Shown in pieces: positions 13,799-24,259 of a stretch of 64,000 nucleotides of DNA. Source of the stretch: Hoplostethus atlanticus. Lineage: Eukaryota; Chordata; Actinopteri; Trachichthyiformes; Trachichthyidae. The position numbers were made by a program, and so were the translations under genes. The stretch lies in the NCBI GenBank assembly GCA_034670405.1, contig JAXDDX010000004.1, positions 8,442,001-8,506,000 of the forward strand, in the 5' to 3' direction. Numbering within the stretch: position 1 is the first letter of the stretch; every line of letters starts with the position of its first letter. Below the pieces are notes generated by a model. That model worked only from the letters and a program-made list of their open reading frames with translations. It was not told the DNA's origin and searched no databases.

Positions 13799-14489
13799 CG
13801 ACTACAATGCATAGGTCCTAACAATAAGAGAAAGATGAGGCGCATTTTGAAATGTCAGCAGTAAATGTCAATTAAAAATTACAAGGGTGCTGGAAAAGGT
13901 AGGGTCTGAAGGGACTGACATTTTTTTTGACACGACAGCATTTATCTGACCGGGCTGTTGGCTGACGTGATGGGATCTACGTTGTCAGTTCCTTAACACA
14001 CTTCGACAAGGCCGCCGCAGTGAATATCAATGAAAGAAACCCCCGTGGGCAGATATGCGAGGCTCGGGCTAACTCTAATCCTCCAATCAGACAGTCAGTA
14101 TTCTGATATGCTGACCTAATCTAACGCCACTAGTACCTGAATGTACAAGAACAAAGACAGAGGAATGCCTTCTGACTCAATCCAAACCAAGAGACTTATA
14201 ACATTTAGACATCTGATCTTCTGGTTGTCAAGCTGCCTGTGGCACGAATCACACGACCTAAAGGGAATAAAGAAATTCCTCTCTTAAACTTGACTCTTAT
14301 ATCACGTCAGATTTTGACCGACTGAGACAACTATCATTTAAGTGCTTTCTCAGTAAACACTACTCGCGGTCTAGGAATGTTCTGGAGACTAGGCCAAGCA
14401 ATTTGGTCTGGTCAACAAACTTTCTTTCAGGGCTTCAATGAGGCCTACTAAAGCTCTATCAAAGATGGTAGCCATTAAAGACGGGCCCT

Positions 14490-14519
14490 TCTCAGAGTCA
14501 CACCTCAGTGACTCTGAGA
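14490..14519. repeat. Perfect 12-bp inverted repeat, 6-nt loop
   Basis: TCTCAGAGTCAC, loop ACCTCA, GTGACTCTGAGA: two 12-base arms that pair without mismatch. Each arm carries TGACTC, an AP-1-type half site. It could act as an RNA hairpin in the cdin1 pre-mRNA or as a symmetric protein site. Confidence 0.8.
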
Positions 14520-15284
14520 GCATCTGAGGTCAACAACAAAAAAATAAATTAATTAATAACCAGGCCATTTCCAAATAAAAGTATATTACACTGAGAAAAT
14601 AAAACACACTTGATTATGACCTTGGCATCATCCCTCGTCTCCCTCATTTTAACTGCTCATTGTAATGGGATGAATCATCCTCCCCGGACATCAGATGTTT
14701 GGTTTGATTGCAGCTTCTGAGAGAATCAGGAAGTCGTTCATCTACAAGTAGGCTTAGCATTCTCCTATGGAAACATTATCTGCTGTTCATCTCAACTGAT
14801 TTATTTACTTAAGTATGAACTGTAAAATATTTTTAGAAATGCCTTTATCTACTGGGAAGATAATGCTACATAAAATAACCATTCACTACCCAGCACTTCT
14901 GGGATACAGATAAATCTTTTGCCATAGACTCAATTTGACTGGCTGATGATCATAGCATTGCTTTAAAAAGGGGAACTACACATATACAACCATATCGGAA
15001 AATATGAACTAAGTGCCAAATTAAGCCCCTTTCTGAATCCAAGTATCCATGTGATTCACTCATAATCAGGAGCATCTCTTTCTGTATTGTCCAGAAATAC
15101 AATCTGGATATTGAGTTGTACCAGAAAGAGTCTAACATACCAGCTACTGAAAGAGAAAAACTGGGGGAAAACATAAATACTGTAAATGAAGCAGCAATGT
15201 TTGTCACTAAATGTTACCTGACCTGAAATGGAAATGCTGAAGAAAACGTATGTATGTGTATGTGCGATTATCCATCCTACATAC

Positions 15285-15288
<4 letters not shown>

Positions 15289-15339
<51 letters not shown>
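15289..15339 (+). repeat. (GA)25 microsatellite
   Basis: An uninterrupted GA dinucleotide tract of about 51 bp, 150 bp before a G-rich CpG patch in the presumed last intron of cdin1. Confidence 0.97.
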
Positions 15340-15345
<6 letters not shown>

Positions 15346-15419
15346 AAAGAGATGGAGATTTTTCTCAGGCTCTCCTCTCCTCTAAGCCTGTCTGTACTGG
15401 TCTCTGGACAGAGCGTCGG

Positions 15420-15560
15420 GGGTCTGGACCCTTCCGGCACTCCAGCACCATGTCACAATGTGTCAGCCGGCCGTCACGGCTGAGGGGGGGGGGGGAGGGG
15501 GGGCGGGGGTCGGGGCCGCGGCGAGGCCGGTGGAGGCGGTGGGGGTGACCTTTCAGCTCG
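15420..15560 (+). promoter_or_regulatory. G-rich, CpG-rich patch (G-quadruplex-prone)
   Basis: From 15,482 the plus strand has G runs of 12, 7, 5 and 4 with CGGGGCCGCGGCGAGGCCGG between, ending in GGTGGGGGTGACC. It is the densest CpG cluster in the left third of the window and has clear G-quadruplex potential. It could mark an internal promoter or a regulatory element; no start site is evident. Confidence 0.4.
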
Positions 15561-16154
15561 GTGTGTCTGGAAGCCCCGGTCAAGGTCGAGGAAGAGAGGC
15601 CATGCGTAAATGCCCTCGCCCCCCCACTGTGTGCTCCGTGTCCAGACAAACAAACCGACAGTCTCCCTGCCTGATTACTTTACTTGTGGAAGGAGGCCTA
15701 TGTGACATTGAGCACCAGTGGCACCAGTTGCAACGTTGAATGAGTGTTGTAGCTCCAACTGAAGATCTGAGCTGGCAGGCAGGTTGGATGACACACTATT
15801 TTTACAGATATACCAGTCACCAGTTATCTACTACAGTGAGCACTGACCAAACGTCAAACCGTCTGACTACCCCTAGCCTGGGTTTACATCTAATTATAAA
15901 GGTAATTCCAAAACATAGTTGGTGTGAATGGCAAATGTACTCTTTCCTGCAGCTCAAAGCAGAAAATAAAGAAAGCTGAATCGTAAAACTGCTATTTGCA
16001 ACCCCCTTAAACCTCGTATGCTCAATAATGTGTGGGGGGAAAAAAAACCTTTGCGTTCTCCATGGCGAGATAAAGTGCAGATGCAAGAAATGTATGTTCT
16101 CTCAAGAGACAATGAAAAGGGTCTGAATGTTGTGATGTGTTCTTTCCTGCAGTG

Positions 16155-16171
16155 ACACACACACACACACG

Positions 16172-16202
<31 letters not shown>

Positions 16203-16219
16203 GCGCACACACACACACG
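16155..16219 (+). repeat. Imperfect (CA)n microsatellite
   Basis: CA repeats with several CG substitutions (CACGCACG), consistent with an old tract. Confidence 0.93.
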
Positions 16220-16749
16220 CACGCTTCTGTTCCCCCAGCGTGGGACCACGAAGGCCCGTTCCTGTCCAGAGGTTCTCATGACAACAGATGCAAGGAATTA
16301 ATCACCCGTTTCCCTGCTTCCCTTCCCAAACAATGTGTGTACTCTGGAAAACAATCAAGCTCACAGGCAGGCCATTCAGGCTGTAAAGGGCTCCGATGAC
16401 TAGAGTGGAGGTGGCCAGCGCTCTGCAGTGCAATGTTAGACCGTCGAAGTAGGACCACAAGTGGAAGTAGTGCGATGTACAGGAGTAAAATGTGGAAGTC
16501 TGGGGTAAGTGTGGCCTCCGCTAGAGAGGAAGTGGTTAGTGTTGTTAGATACAGATATGAGCTGCCGTCGTAACGTTGAGAAAAGATAGTGGTTAGTGGT
16601 TAAAAGAAATGAGAAGTTAATAAGCAATAGGTCGACTGGGGTGAGCTGAATAGTAAAGTCAAATATGTGGTTATTAGAGATTAAGCAAACAAAAGGGAGA
16701 TACAATAACTGACTGGAAGAGAAGAGAAGAGAAGGAAAGTGTAATCCAC

Positions 16750-16855
16750 CTGTTCCAGTAGCTCCAGAACTGCTCGTTGAGGTAGGTGCGATGGCTGTGG
16801 TCGTCCCCGAAAGAGGCTTTGCTCTCAATCCAGTGGACAATGTGGCCCTCCACGG
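16750..16855 (-). CDS. cdin1: cdin1 coding exon 10 (106 nt; ExK catalytic motif)
   Basis: Acceptor CATTCAAG. Two bases complete Ala, then [20 protein letters not shown] and [14 protein letters not shown] follow, ending with AG at AG|GTGGAT. Human is [35 protein letters not shown]. Glu-Ser-Lys in HWIESK is the E-x-K of the predicted PD-(D/E)xK nuclease core, so the catalytic residues are intact. The frame runs on into the intron for dozens of codons in two frames, which is spurious. The remaining roughly 42 C-terminal residues need one more exon, which I could not find at lower coordinates; it is probably outside the window. Confidence 0.95.
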
Positions 16856-17130
16856 CTTGAATGGAAACACAACAGCAACAGTCAGAAAAAAATCTGTGAT
16901 GGAGGAAAGCCACAGAAGCACGATCTGGAGGGGACAAGTGATATTTTCCTTGTGAATGGACTTCACAGTTTTCTTTGTAATTCACTAAAAAAAAAAATCA
17001 AGGGAAATTTGGTATTAACACGACTTGGGCTTGGCAGTTGAGAAATCATATTTGAGAAAAGCTAGCAAAGCTTAGCAGGCAACGACTTCAGATCAAATAA
17101 AATGTTGACATTTGTAATGTAAATACAAAC

Positions 17131-17196
17131 CAATGGGAACCTCCAGGATAATGTCAGGGGTTTTGTCATAGCCCATAGCTCTCAGTTGGTTTTCAT
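17131..17196 (-). CDS. cdin1: cdin1 coding exon 9 (66 nt; PD motif of the nuclease core)
   Basis: After the CTGCAG acceptor the exon completes an Asp codon, encodes ENQLRAMGYDKTPDIILEVP then Ile plus one base, and ends at ATTG|GTTTGT. Human is [23 protein letters not shown]. The Pro-Asp in DKTPD is the first half of the predicted PD-(D/E)xK active site; the E-x-K half is in the next exon. The donor GTTTGT departs from the GTRAGT consensus, but the frame and protein match are exact. Confidence 0.95.
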
Positions 17197-18900
17197 CTGC
17201 AGGAAATAAAGTGCAGCATTTTAACATTTGGCCACAGTAATGTCCTGTCACATTTGCACAAAAAAAAACATTATTTGGAGCACGTTACTGCAATGACAGG
17301 ATACTTATATATACTTTATGATGTACTGTTCACTGCATCAGCTCTGTTCAGTTAATAGCCTACTCTGTGTCTGTCACACACAAGCTACTAACCTAACAGC
17401 TTTCACCAAGGTGGCGATAACAAAACCCCTGGTGTTGGCGTAACAGCAGAGGACAACAGGCACAGAGAAACTATTAGCTGCATCTGCCACTTAGTTGCTG
17501 CCGCTGCACAAAAATCGGTGAAGCCCAGTTACAGCGCTGCAGTTTGGTAGAGCTTCATAAAATCTGGAATGAGGGGGACAAGGTTGGCATTATAGCCTCT
17601 GTAAGCCTGACCCCTGCCTGCACGGGCTGCAGCCACTGTCCTTGACTCCTGGCGCGCTTCGGCCATTATCTCTACAACACCTGATTTCTCCATTAAATCT
17701 CGGGCTGACCAGGTCATTCGGTTCCAGGGGTCTGCCTCTTTGTCTCCAGCCAAGCTCAACTAATGGGGCATGGAGGGGGGATTGAGGGGAGGCAGAGGGT
17801 GGCGGTGTTGGGAGCTGCTGAGGAGGTATGGTGTCAGCCAGGGGTGGAGAAAGAGAGCAGAGTGAGGTCAGCGAGGCGGCCAGGGGTCTGTCGTAGGGAA
17901 GGGCGTTGCGGGGTGGGGTAGGGGATGCGGGTGTAGGGGTGTAGGTGGGGTGGGGGGTACGGCTTTGTGGGAAACTCTCCTCACACCCACTGGGCTGTTG
18001 ACATTGTCATGCGGCTCCGATCGCCTTTTTACATCACCTTTGATTAAAATTAATGGTCCGTCCCCTCTGTTGGGTAGCTTATTTCCAATCCATTTATCAG
18101 ACGGGGTGAGGCTGCCTCAGTGGCCCTCGTGCCCCCCGAACTCTGACAGTTTTAGAACAGTCCTCAGCACAGCCCCGCAGAAAGGTCAGCACTCCGGGCC
18201 CAAATAAATGATATGGTCTTAATGACAGAGGGAATGACTTTTATCCTCCATCACTCATCTGACCTAGGGGATGGTGATGGGATGGGGATAAAATGATATG
18301 ATGGTGGGGGGGCTAAAGATTTCTGTTACACAATTTCACACCTGGACACTCTTTACCTTGATTTAATAATGTCTGGACAAGACAAAGTCAATAAACTACG
18401 AGATATTTTGAAAACAAATACAAAAACTGATAAGTGATTTTAATTTCACATCTATTCGAAATTACACATAAGGGATGTTTTAAGGTCCCTAAATAAATCC
18501 CCATAAAGACTCATTACAAACAGAATGGCAACAGGTCTCGCTGCACTGAAGGATCGCTTTAATGACATTAATATTATATTAAAAGTAATTTGGATAGAAA
18601 TGGCCTACTTTGTGCATTTTTTAAAACAAATCGTACTGGCGAGGCAACCTGAGAGGATCAGACATTACAGCAGAGCCAACATTAGGGGCCAACTTTGAGG
18701 CTCTTATTTCTTTAAATATTCATTACAGGCTAGTGCATAAATGAAACAGTCAGAGATATTTGATAACGCCTCCTGGTTGTTGGCAAATCAATGGGAGATA
18801 ACATCCACTACATCAGTCATGTCCAGGTTTCCCTTTACCCAGCTTACAAAAAGGCTACACAGACTGAGTTCAGTACTGTGACGAGGTCGGGGCGGCTTAC
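17197..18900. other. cdin1 intron between exons 8 and 9
   Basis: No additional exon. Contains GC-richer sequence at 17,600-17,960 with TGGGG-type G runs and a CNE-like block at 17,940-18,260. The rest is AT-rich and unremarkable. Confidence 0.75.
17940..18260. promoter_or_regulatory. CNE-like block with TCF/LEF and MEIS cores
   Basis: Includes a perfect TCF/LEF-type CCTTTGATT at 18,037-18,045 followed at once by TAATGG homeodomain-like sequence, and TGACAG cores at 18,144-18,149 and 18,223-18,228. Repeat-free and in a cdin1 intron. Enhancer role inferred only. Confidence 0.3.
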
Positions 18901-18968
18901 CAAGAAAGGACAGGTTCCTCTCCTTCAGTTTGTCACACAGCAGCACCTCGTGCTCCTGGCCGATAGCG
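18901..18968 (-). CDS. cdin1: cdin1 coding exon 8 (68 nt)
   Basis: Acceptor TTTGCTCTCAG; the first base completes His, followed by AIGQEHEVLLCDKLKERNLS, then FL and one base, ending at CTTG|GTAAGC. Human reads [22 protein letters not shown]. The AIGxEHEVLL helix and NLSFL are conserved. The Leu matching human Leu178, affected by a CDA-Ib variant, is present here as CTG. Two RFX-type motifs lie about 180 bp upstream of this exon in the preceding intron (see findings). Confidence 0.95.
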
Positions 18969-19148
18969 CTGAGAGCAAAGAGTCAAGGATTCCAACACAC
19001 ATCTATAGTCACTCATATTGAAACAAAACACTTAGTGTAGGCTCATCAGACACAATAAAATAAAGTCTAAAGATCAAATAAAATATTTATGTCAACACAA
19101 AAAAGTTCCTCCCTCTGCAGCAAATCAGACATTTTACCTGTTGGATGG

Positions 19149-19204
19149 GTTGCTATGGAAACCACAAGCCTCGCTTGCTGTGGCTTTTGGGTTGCTGTGG
19201 TAAC
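19149..19204 (+). promoter_or_regulatory. Pair of RFX X-box-like motifs
   Basis: GTTGCTATGGAAAC at 19,149-19,162 and GTTGCTGTGGTAAC at 19,191-19,204, each matching the RFX imperfect inverted repeat GTTGCYATGGYAAC with one substitution and lying 42 bp apart in the same orientation. RFX factors drive ciliary and immune genes; the target here is unknown. Confidence 0.45.
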
Positions 19205-19226
19205 AACATAAGTGTGCAGAGTTGAG

Positions 19227-19231
<5 letters not shown>

Positions 19232-19262
<31 letters not shown>
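19232..19262 (+). repeat. (TG)n microsatellite
   Basis: About 31 bp, beginning 28 bp after the second RFX-like motif. Confidence 0.96.
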
Positions 19263-19265
<3 letters not shown>

Positions 19266-20556
19266 ACAAGAGATAAGCTAGTATCTGTTTCTCTCAACCA
19301 CTGGTTCGCTCTGCAAAGTAAGAGCCACTCATGCCTGTAGTGAGGCCACCATCAGACTGGGAGGTTTCAGGTCAAACTTAATCAGTTTCACAAAGTGAAT
19401 TACCTGAATGAGAAAGACAGAACTTTTAAGGAAAACAGAAGACTGAACAAATGCCAATTTGGCAAAATGCATCTAGTGTCTGGACTAGCTACTCAACTCG
19501 TTCCTCTAAATATAAAAAGGAAAAATGCTTTTAGAATAAATGCCATTTTGCATCAGGAGACTTGCTGGGTGATGCCATGGAAGACGTTCTGCATTTACGA
19601 AGGCCAGATATCATGTGCAGAATTTTCTTTTTGGAAAATAGCTAAAAGTCCTTTAGGCATTATATCACCCAATCACACACAAATCACCAGCCTAGCAAAT
19701 AATACATCCATACCCCAAGTGGCACATACACATGAAGCCGATTCGTCTGATGTGGAGATGGAGACGTTCCATGCATAGTAGTGGGGCGGTTATCATGAAG
19801 TCTCCATGGCGGAGTGACTGAATGGAAGTTGACACTAAAGAGAGGATTGTGAAAGAAAGGTAAAAAGGGGGGATGGAGACAGAAGGCAGTGGGGGACAGG
19901 GTTGACCGGCCATGAACAGAGGACCCAAGACAGAACAACTCCCCCCACCACACACATGAAAGCACGGACAGACACAATAACATACAGCCGTACACATGCA
20001 CACACATGTACACTCATTCAACTAACCCCCCCCTCCACCAAGAAACAGTCGGTCTGCTCCCCAGCTGCTTGCCCCTAAACAGCCTAGACTCCAACTCCGC
20101 CCTTATGATCCAGGCCAAGCCCCTGCTAGGGAGGGAGGGTGAGAGCAAGGCAGAGAGAGAGGAAAAAAAGATGAAAAGACAGAAAGGCTCTGAGTGCAAA
20201 AGGAAAGGAATGAATAACACTGAGGACGTAACGGAGTCAAAATGAACGAGGAGTAAATAAAATGTGGAATAAAATGTGAATAGTTGCAGGTTGGACTGAC
20301 ATGCCAAGAACTCTCCATGGTGCTGATGGAGAAAAACTAAAGGCAATCAAATGAAAAGCATTATTAATTTTTAAATATGTAAAAGTAATTATTTTTTTTC
20401 TTTCTTTGTGATTACCAGACAAGTTGGTCAACTTTTATTTGGGCAATAAAATACTATGACGAACACCAAAAGGCTTATTATTTTCTTGTGGCAAAGAACA
20501 TTGGGGCTGATCCACTGCGTGAACATGGAGATGCATTTAGATCAGCCTCTCCGCTT

Positions 20557-20586
20557 CTCCTCCTCCTCCTCCTCCTCCTCCTCCTC
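20557..20586 (+). repeat. (CTC)10 trinucleotide repeat
   Basis: About 30 bp of CTC in the intron before cdin1 exon 8. It gives poly-Ser or poly-Arg frames that are not genes. Confidence 0.95.
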
Positions 20587-20756
20587 TTCCCTCCATCGCC
20601 TTCCACCCCCTGTATCGGTGATGGCGGGGCGGCAGGCGGGATGAAACACTTCCCTCTGTGAAGCAGAACTTTTATGTCAGGTGAAGCCAGACACATCTCA
20701 TCCCCTTCAATAGCTCCTCGTCAATTTCAGACTTAAAATTTTATGGGATAGGATAC

Positions 20757-20806
20757 TGTTTGATGCAGTCTACCAGCGGTCCATAACAGCAGTCATTTAT
20801 TGTGCA
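20757..20806 (-). CDS. cdin1: cdin1 coding exon 7 (50 nt)
   Basis: Acceptor CCCCTCTTTTCAG is followed in phase 0 by CTINDCCYGPLVDCIK and the first two bases of His, ending at CA|GTATCC. Human CDIN1 is CIVNDCCYGPLVDCIKH. The NDCCYGPLVDCIK core is identical, so this is the most conserved short exon in the window. Its three closely spaced cysteines are shared with human. Without splicing, the frame would run on into the intron as QYPIP, which is not part of the protein. Confidence 0.96.
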
Positions 20807-21209
20807 CTGAAAAGAGGGGGAAGAAATATTATGGCGTGCAAGGGGAGGGGGGGTGGGGGTGAAGAAAGGAAGCCCATACACCGGTTTAACAGTGTTGGGA
20901 AGGGAGAAAACAAGGGAGACGCTGGCGGATTGGCAGGCATGACCGCCGGCTCTCACGTGACTTCATCAGCAAACATGAGCGCCCGACGCCTGTCTGTCAG
21001 CCAGGTGGTACAGTCACATTAAAAAGCTCGCCGTACACGAGCAACAAATTTGCAACAAACTTCACTATAAAAATGAATAGAAGTAAAAAAAAATTAAAAA
21101 ATTTAAATCAATAAAAATATGTGTAACACGCAATTATATCACACAATTCATACTAAAATAAAACAGGAAGAAAGAGGCAAAGAGGAAATTTAAAGATAAA
21201 AACCCTTAC
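20807..21209. other. cdin1 intron between exons 6 and 7
   Basis: About 400 bp. Contains G-rich sequence near 20,842-20,862 and an A/T-rich stretch at 21,085-21,125. Nothing else recognised. Confidence 0.8.
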
Positions 21210-21289
21210 TTGGTAGATGTTATTGGCCAGAGTTTGGTCTGGTATTAACGACGGCTCCTTCAGCATGCTGTTGACGACCGGCTTAGACG
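21210..21289 (-). CDS. cdin1: cdin1 coding exon 6 (80 nt)
   Basis: Acceptor TTGTCCTCAG is followed by two bases that complete a Ser codon. The exon then encodes SKPVVNSMLKEPSLIPDQTL and ANNIYQ, ending in phase 0 at CAA|GTAAGG. Human has [26 protein letters not shown]. The NSML-[KR]-[ED]PS-x-IPD signature is a family hallmark. It is separated from exon 5 by a 6.8-kb intron but lies only about 400 bp from exon 7, marking the start of the dense part of the gene. Confidence 0.95.
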
Positions 21290-22262
21290 CTGAGGACAAG
21301 ACAGACGGACACAAACGCAGAAATCCATAGTCAGACGTGGTGTGAACGATACCGAACATAATAGCTTGTCTAACCTACAGATGTTATAAACGCTTTAAAA
21401 TGTAGCATTGACTTGAGCAAATGGAAAACAAAAGACAGGTTGCACATAATTCACCGTGCCAGTTAGTGTTAGTGTAGTATTTCTGCACTAGTCCATTGGC
21501 TGGTTGCTTGATGTCTATACAGATTGTCTATAGATAAATGTTTCAGTCCAGAGCACAGGAGCCTCGTGTAGTTTATCTACGTTATGAACGATGACTATTC
21601 TGCATCTCTCATCCCCATTCCTGCTCTACTAACATTATAAATCAGCACGGGGAAGCCTGCTGGATTGATTTCCCCGGTACTGCAACAGCAAAAAAAAAAA
21701 AAAAAATCCTTAAATCATTCCTTAAAAAGATTTGGATTAAATGGATTGTATCATTGTGTGACGAAATGGTTGAGGCACGCCATTTTAGTGATATATACAC
21801 ACGGTCCTGACAGACTTGCAGCATTACTGACAATATCAGGAATGTTTCTATTCACATTTCAGGCATGGATGGCGCCTACACCAAGACGGCACAGAGCTTC
21901 CTGAGCTCATCGAGATAACCGTGCAGATAACTGTTAAAAGACAGGATAGCTTATTTGACGATTTATAGAAACGGGGTAAGAATGGATGAAAGTGAGTCAA
22001 ATGTCTCAATGTTATAGACGCTGACTGGATCATTACGTCTTTATTAGATGATCTTCGTTATTAAAAGGATATTTAGCAGAGCAGGTAAAACTCTCACAAC
22101 CTCCCTTTCTGTCCTCTTCCTTTTGTTTTTTTCTCTTTCATAGGTGATATCGAAATCCTACCACAGGAAGGACAAATATAGTGCTGTGATCCCTCATCTA
22201 CTCTTCCTCATGTTGAAATAAAGAGGGAGGAGGGTGGAGAGGAGAGAACAAAGCCCATTCAG

Positions 22263-22400
22263 CACTCCCTCCTTTCTCTCCGTTTCTTCCTCTTTGTCTC
22301 CATCTTTCTCTGCCGTCTCTTCCTCTCCCTCTCCCTCCTCCCTCTCCCTCCCTCTCCCTCCTCAGTCTCCCCCCCCACCCCCCACCCCGCCTCCCTCTCA
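22263..22400 (+). repeat. Polypyrimidine tract (CT/CCCTC-rich)
   Basis: About 140 bp almost purely C and T on the plus strand, with short CCCTCTC units and a C8ACCCCCC run near the end. Could form triplex DNA. An open frame across it (22,234-22,572) is composed of Ser, Pro and Leu repeats and is rejected. Confidence 0.8.
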
Positions 22401-22923
22401 GAGCTGCAAGGCACAGGGCTGTGCGTTATTTCTTTGCTCATTTTTCTCAGAGATTGGTACCTTCACACGCAGATCTATACCATGCTCCCGTGCAGTGTGG
22501 GCGGGCGGTGAAGAAAGACGGTTATATTTTCCCCTTGAGTTAGGACACCTCATGACAAATGATAATGGATAATCAATAAAGCGGGAAATATGAGGCAGCA
22601 AACTTTATGAAGCCAGGAGACATATTACTCCCCAACAACACTGGTTTCCCTTAACAAAGTCACTACTCGACTGTGCCTAATAATCTGAAGGAAAATCAAA
22701 GGACCCACAACCACATCAGCAATATTGGCAACTTATTCCACTTTAATGGCATTTTGATTGATTTTTTCCCCCTTCCTAATGGTCGTTTTATAGATTTGAC
22801 GCTGCTTCTGCAAAACAGTAGTGTGTAATAAACCTCCCCGAAGGCAAACGGTAGCCATTAAAGCTCTTGTCTTACTAGCGCTCATAATTGGAGGTTGACC
22901 ACCACCACATTTTGGTCTCTCAC

Positions 22924-22926
<3 letters not shown>

Positions 22927-22958
<32 letters not shown>
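22927..22958 (+). repeat. (AC)16 microsatellite
   Basis: About 32 bp uninterrupted. Confidence 0.96.
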
Positions 22959-22961
<3 letters not shown>

Positions 22962-23029
22962 CAGTTCTCTCTGTCTGCTCAGCCCTTCTATATATTTTTG
23001 GTAGATGGTCATAATACGTGATAGGATCT

Positions 23030-23240
23030 CGTTCTGCTCCCTTTTTGAGGCATGGGGTTAAAAATAGCCATAAAGAGGTGACCTTGGCGCTGACATTGTG
23101 GAATTTCAGCCAAGCATTGACCTGATGGAAATGGAAGGCCGGGCCGCTAATAAATCAGGGTGCTTTTAAAATGAGTTTACCCTAATGCTCATTCATCACA
23201 GGCTGTAATGCCATTTGCAGGACCCTGGGATTCGCTGCTG
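23030..23240. promoter_or_regulatory. CNE-like block with NR5A/ERR-type half-site
   Basis: Complex sequence with TGACCTTGG at 23,079-23,087, the reverse of the extended nuclear-receptor half-site CCAAGGTCA, plus TAATAAATCA and ATTCATCA homeodomain-like stretches. Conservation not tested. Confidence 0.28.
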
Positions 23241-23382
23241 TGCACAAACACAGCAGTAAATAACAACAGGGCCCTCGCATCCCTCGCATCGTTGCAGCCT
23301 CCAACATCAGCATACATTTATTAAAGACGCCCCCCGCCTTGCACGGCAGCACTCCTCTATGACACCCTGAGCTCTTCCCCGC

Positions 23383-23413
<31 letters not shown>

Positions 23414-24054
23414 ACACATGCAATGCTCTTTAAATACACACACACACACAAGGCACACAGACTCATACAAAAGACAGAGGAAAATAAAAAGCATAATCTG
23501 AGGAACCCCAGATGCAGAGAACAAAGCCCTGCAGCGCGACTTCGCACCTTGTACACATTCACCAAATTTACTGTAATTGTCCCATGTTGGTATAAATTCT
23601 GACTAAGGCGCCACATCACACCGTCGACATCTGAACAGAAGGAACAGAGAAGAGGAGAATAATAGATGGGAAACGCTACGCCTCCATTGGGATTTGCTAA
23701 AGAAAACAGCCAGTGTAAACAAATCACACAAGCCCCCGTTTTCACGCGCATCTCCCAAAAAAAAAACCAAGATAAACTGTGCAGAGCAAGGTAACGGCGA
23801 CGTAACCTTGGCTTGATTTCCTCGTCGCTTACTTGTGTCATTTGTAACCACTCCTGTTTTTTTTTTTCCACTAGGGTGAAAAAGTCATTATCTCAAATAC
23901 AAAAAAATGTCGAGAAACCTCATTAGACAGCAACATTTGTTGAGGGAGGACCGTAATAAACAATAACGGATGACGATCGTTATTGCCCCTGACACTGATG
24001 AGCTCCTCTGCAAGTTTGTTTATTAATTAAAAAACCCACTTTTTTTTTTCCAGC

Positions 24055-24055
<1 letters not shown>

Positions 24056-24090
<35 letters not shown>
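24056..24090 (+). repeat. (TG)17 microsatellite followed by G12
   Basis: TG tract, then CGT and a run of about 13 G, then a C-rich segment near 24,115. Confidence 0.95.
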
Positions 24091-24094
<4 letters not shown>

Positions 24095-24259
24095 GGGGGG
24101 GGGGGCACTTGCTCACCCCCCCCAGTTACATCCTATACACCCCTCCCCGTCCCCACCCCCCGTTCCCATGCACAAGCCATTGAGCTGTGGAGGGGCACTC
24201 GTTCATCAAACTTCATGGAGCAAGGGAGAGACGGGTCCTGATAATGCGCGCCGCTAAAG

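Larger units (their letters stand above)
13091..16749. other. Non-coding stretch next to cdin1 exon 10
   Basis: No exon on either strand. Contains a TGATTGAC site (13,431-13,438, minus), (TC)n and (CA)n tracts near 13.65-13.80 kb, the hairpin at 14,490-14,519, a (GA)25 tract at 15,289-15,339, the G-rich patch at 15,482-15,546 and a long imperfect (CA)n at 16,155-16,219. Confidence 0.65.
18969..20756. other. cdin1 intron between exons 7 and 8
   Basis: Holds two RFX X-box-like motifs (19,149-19,204), a (TG)n at 19,232-19,262 and a (CTC)n at 20,557-20,586. Open frames in this region (for example 19,395-19,778) resemble no known protein. Confidence 0.7.

Noticed and set aside
1-16741. Search for the last cdin1 coding exon
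   Set aside because: No stretch encoding a GPGLVIYWYGFI-like or ACFPTNIVTL-like peptide was seen on the minus strand. By-eye search, so a diverged exon could be missed.
16436-16966. 176-residue minus-strand frame over cdin1 exon 10
   Set aside because: It is in a different frame from the real exon; only 16,750-16,855 in the other frame matches CDIN1.
22234-22572. Ser/Pro-rich plus-strand frame
   Set aside because: Translation of a polypyrimidine tract.
23182-23871. 229-residue minus-strand open frame, the longest in the window
   Set aside because: It runs through two (CA)n tracts as Val-Cys repeats, has no domain and lies inside a cdin1 intron without matching splice sites.
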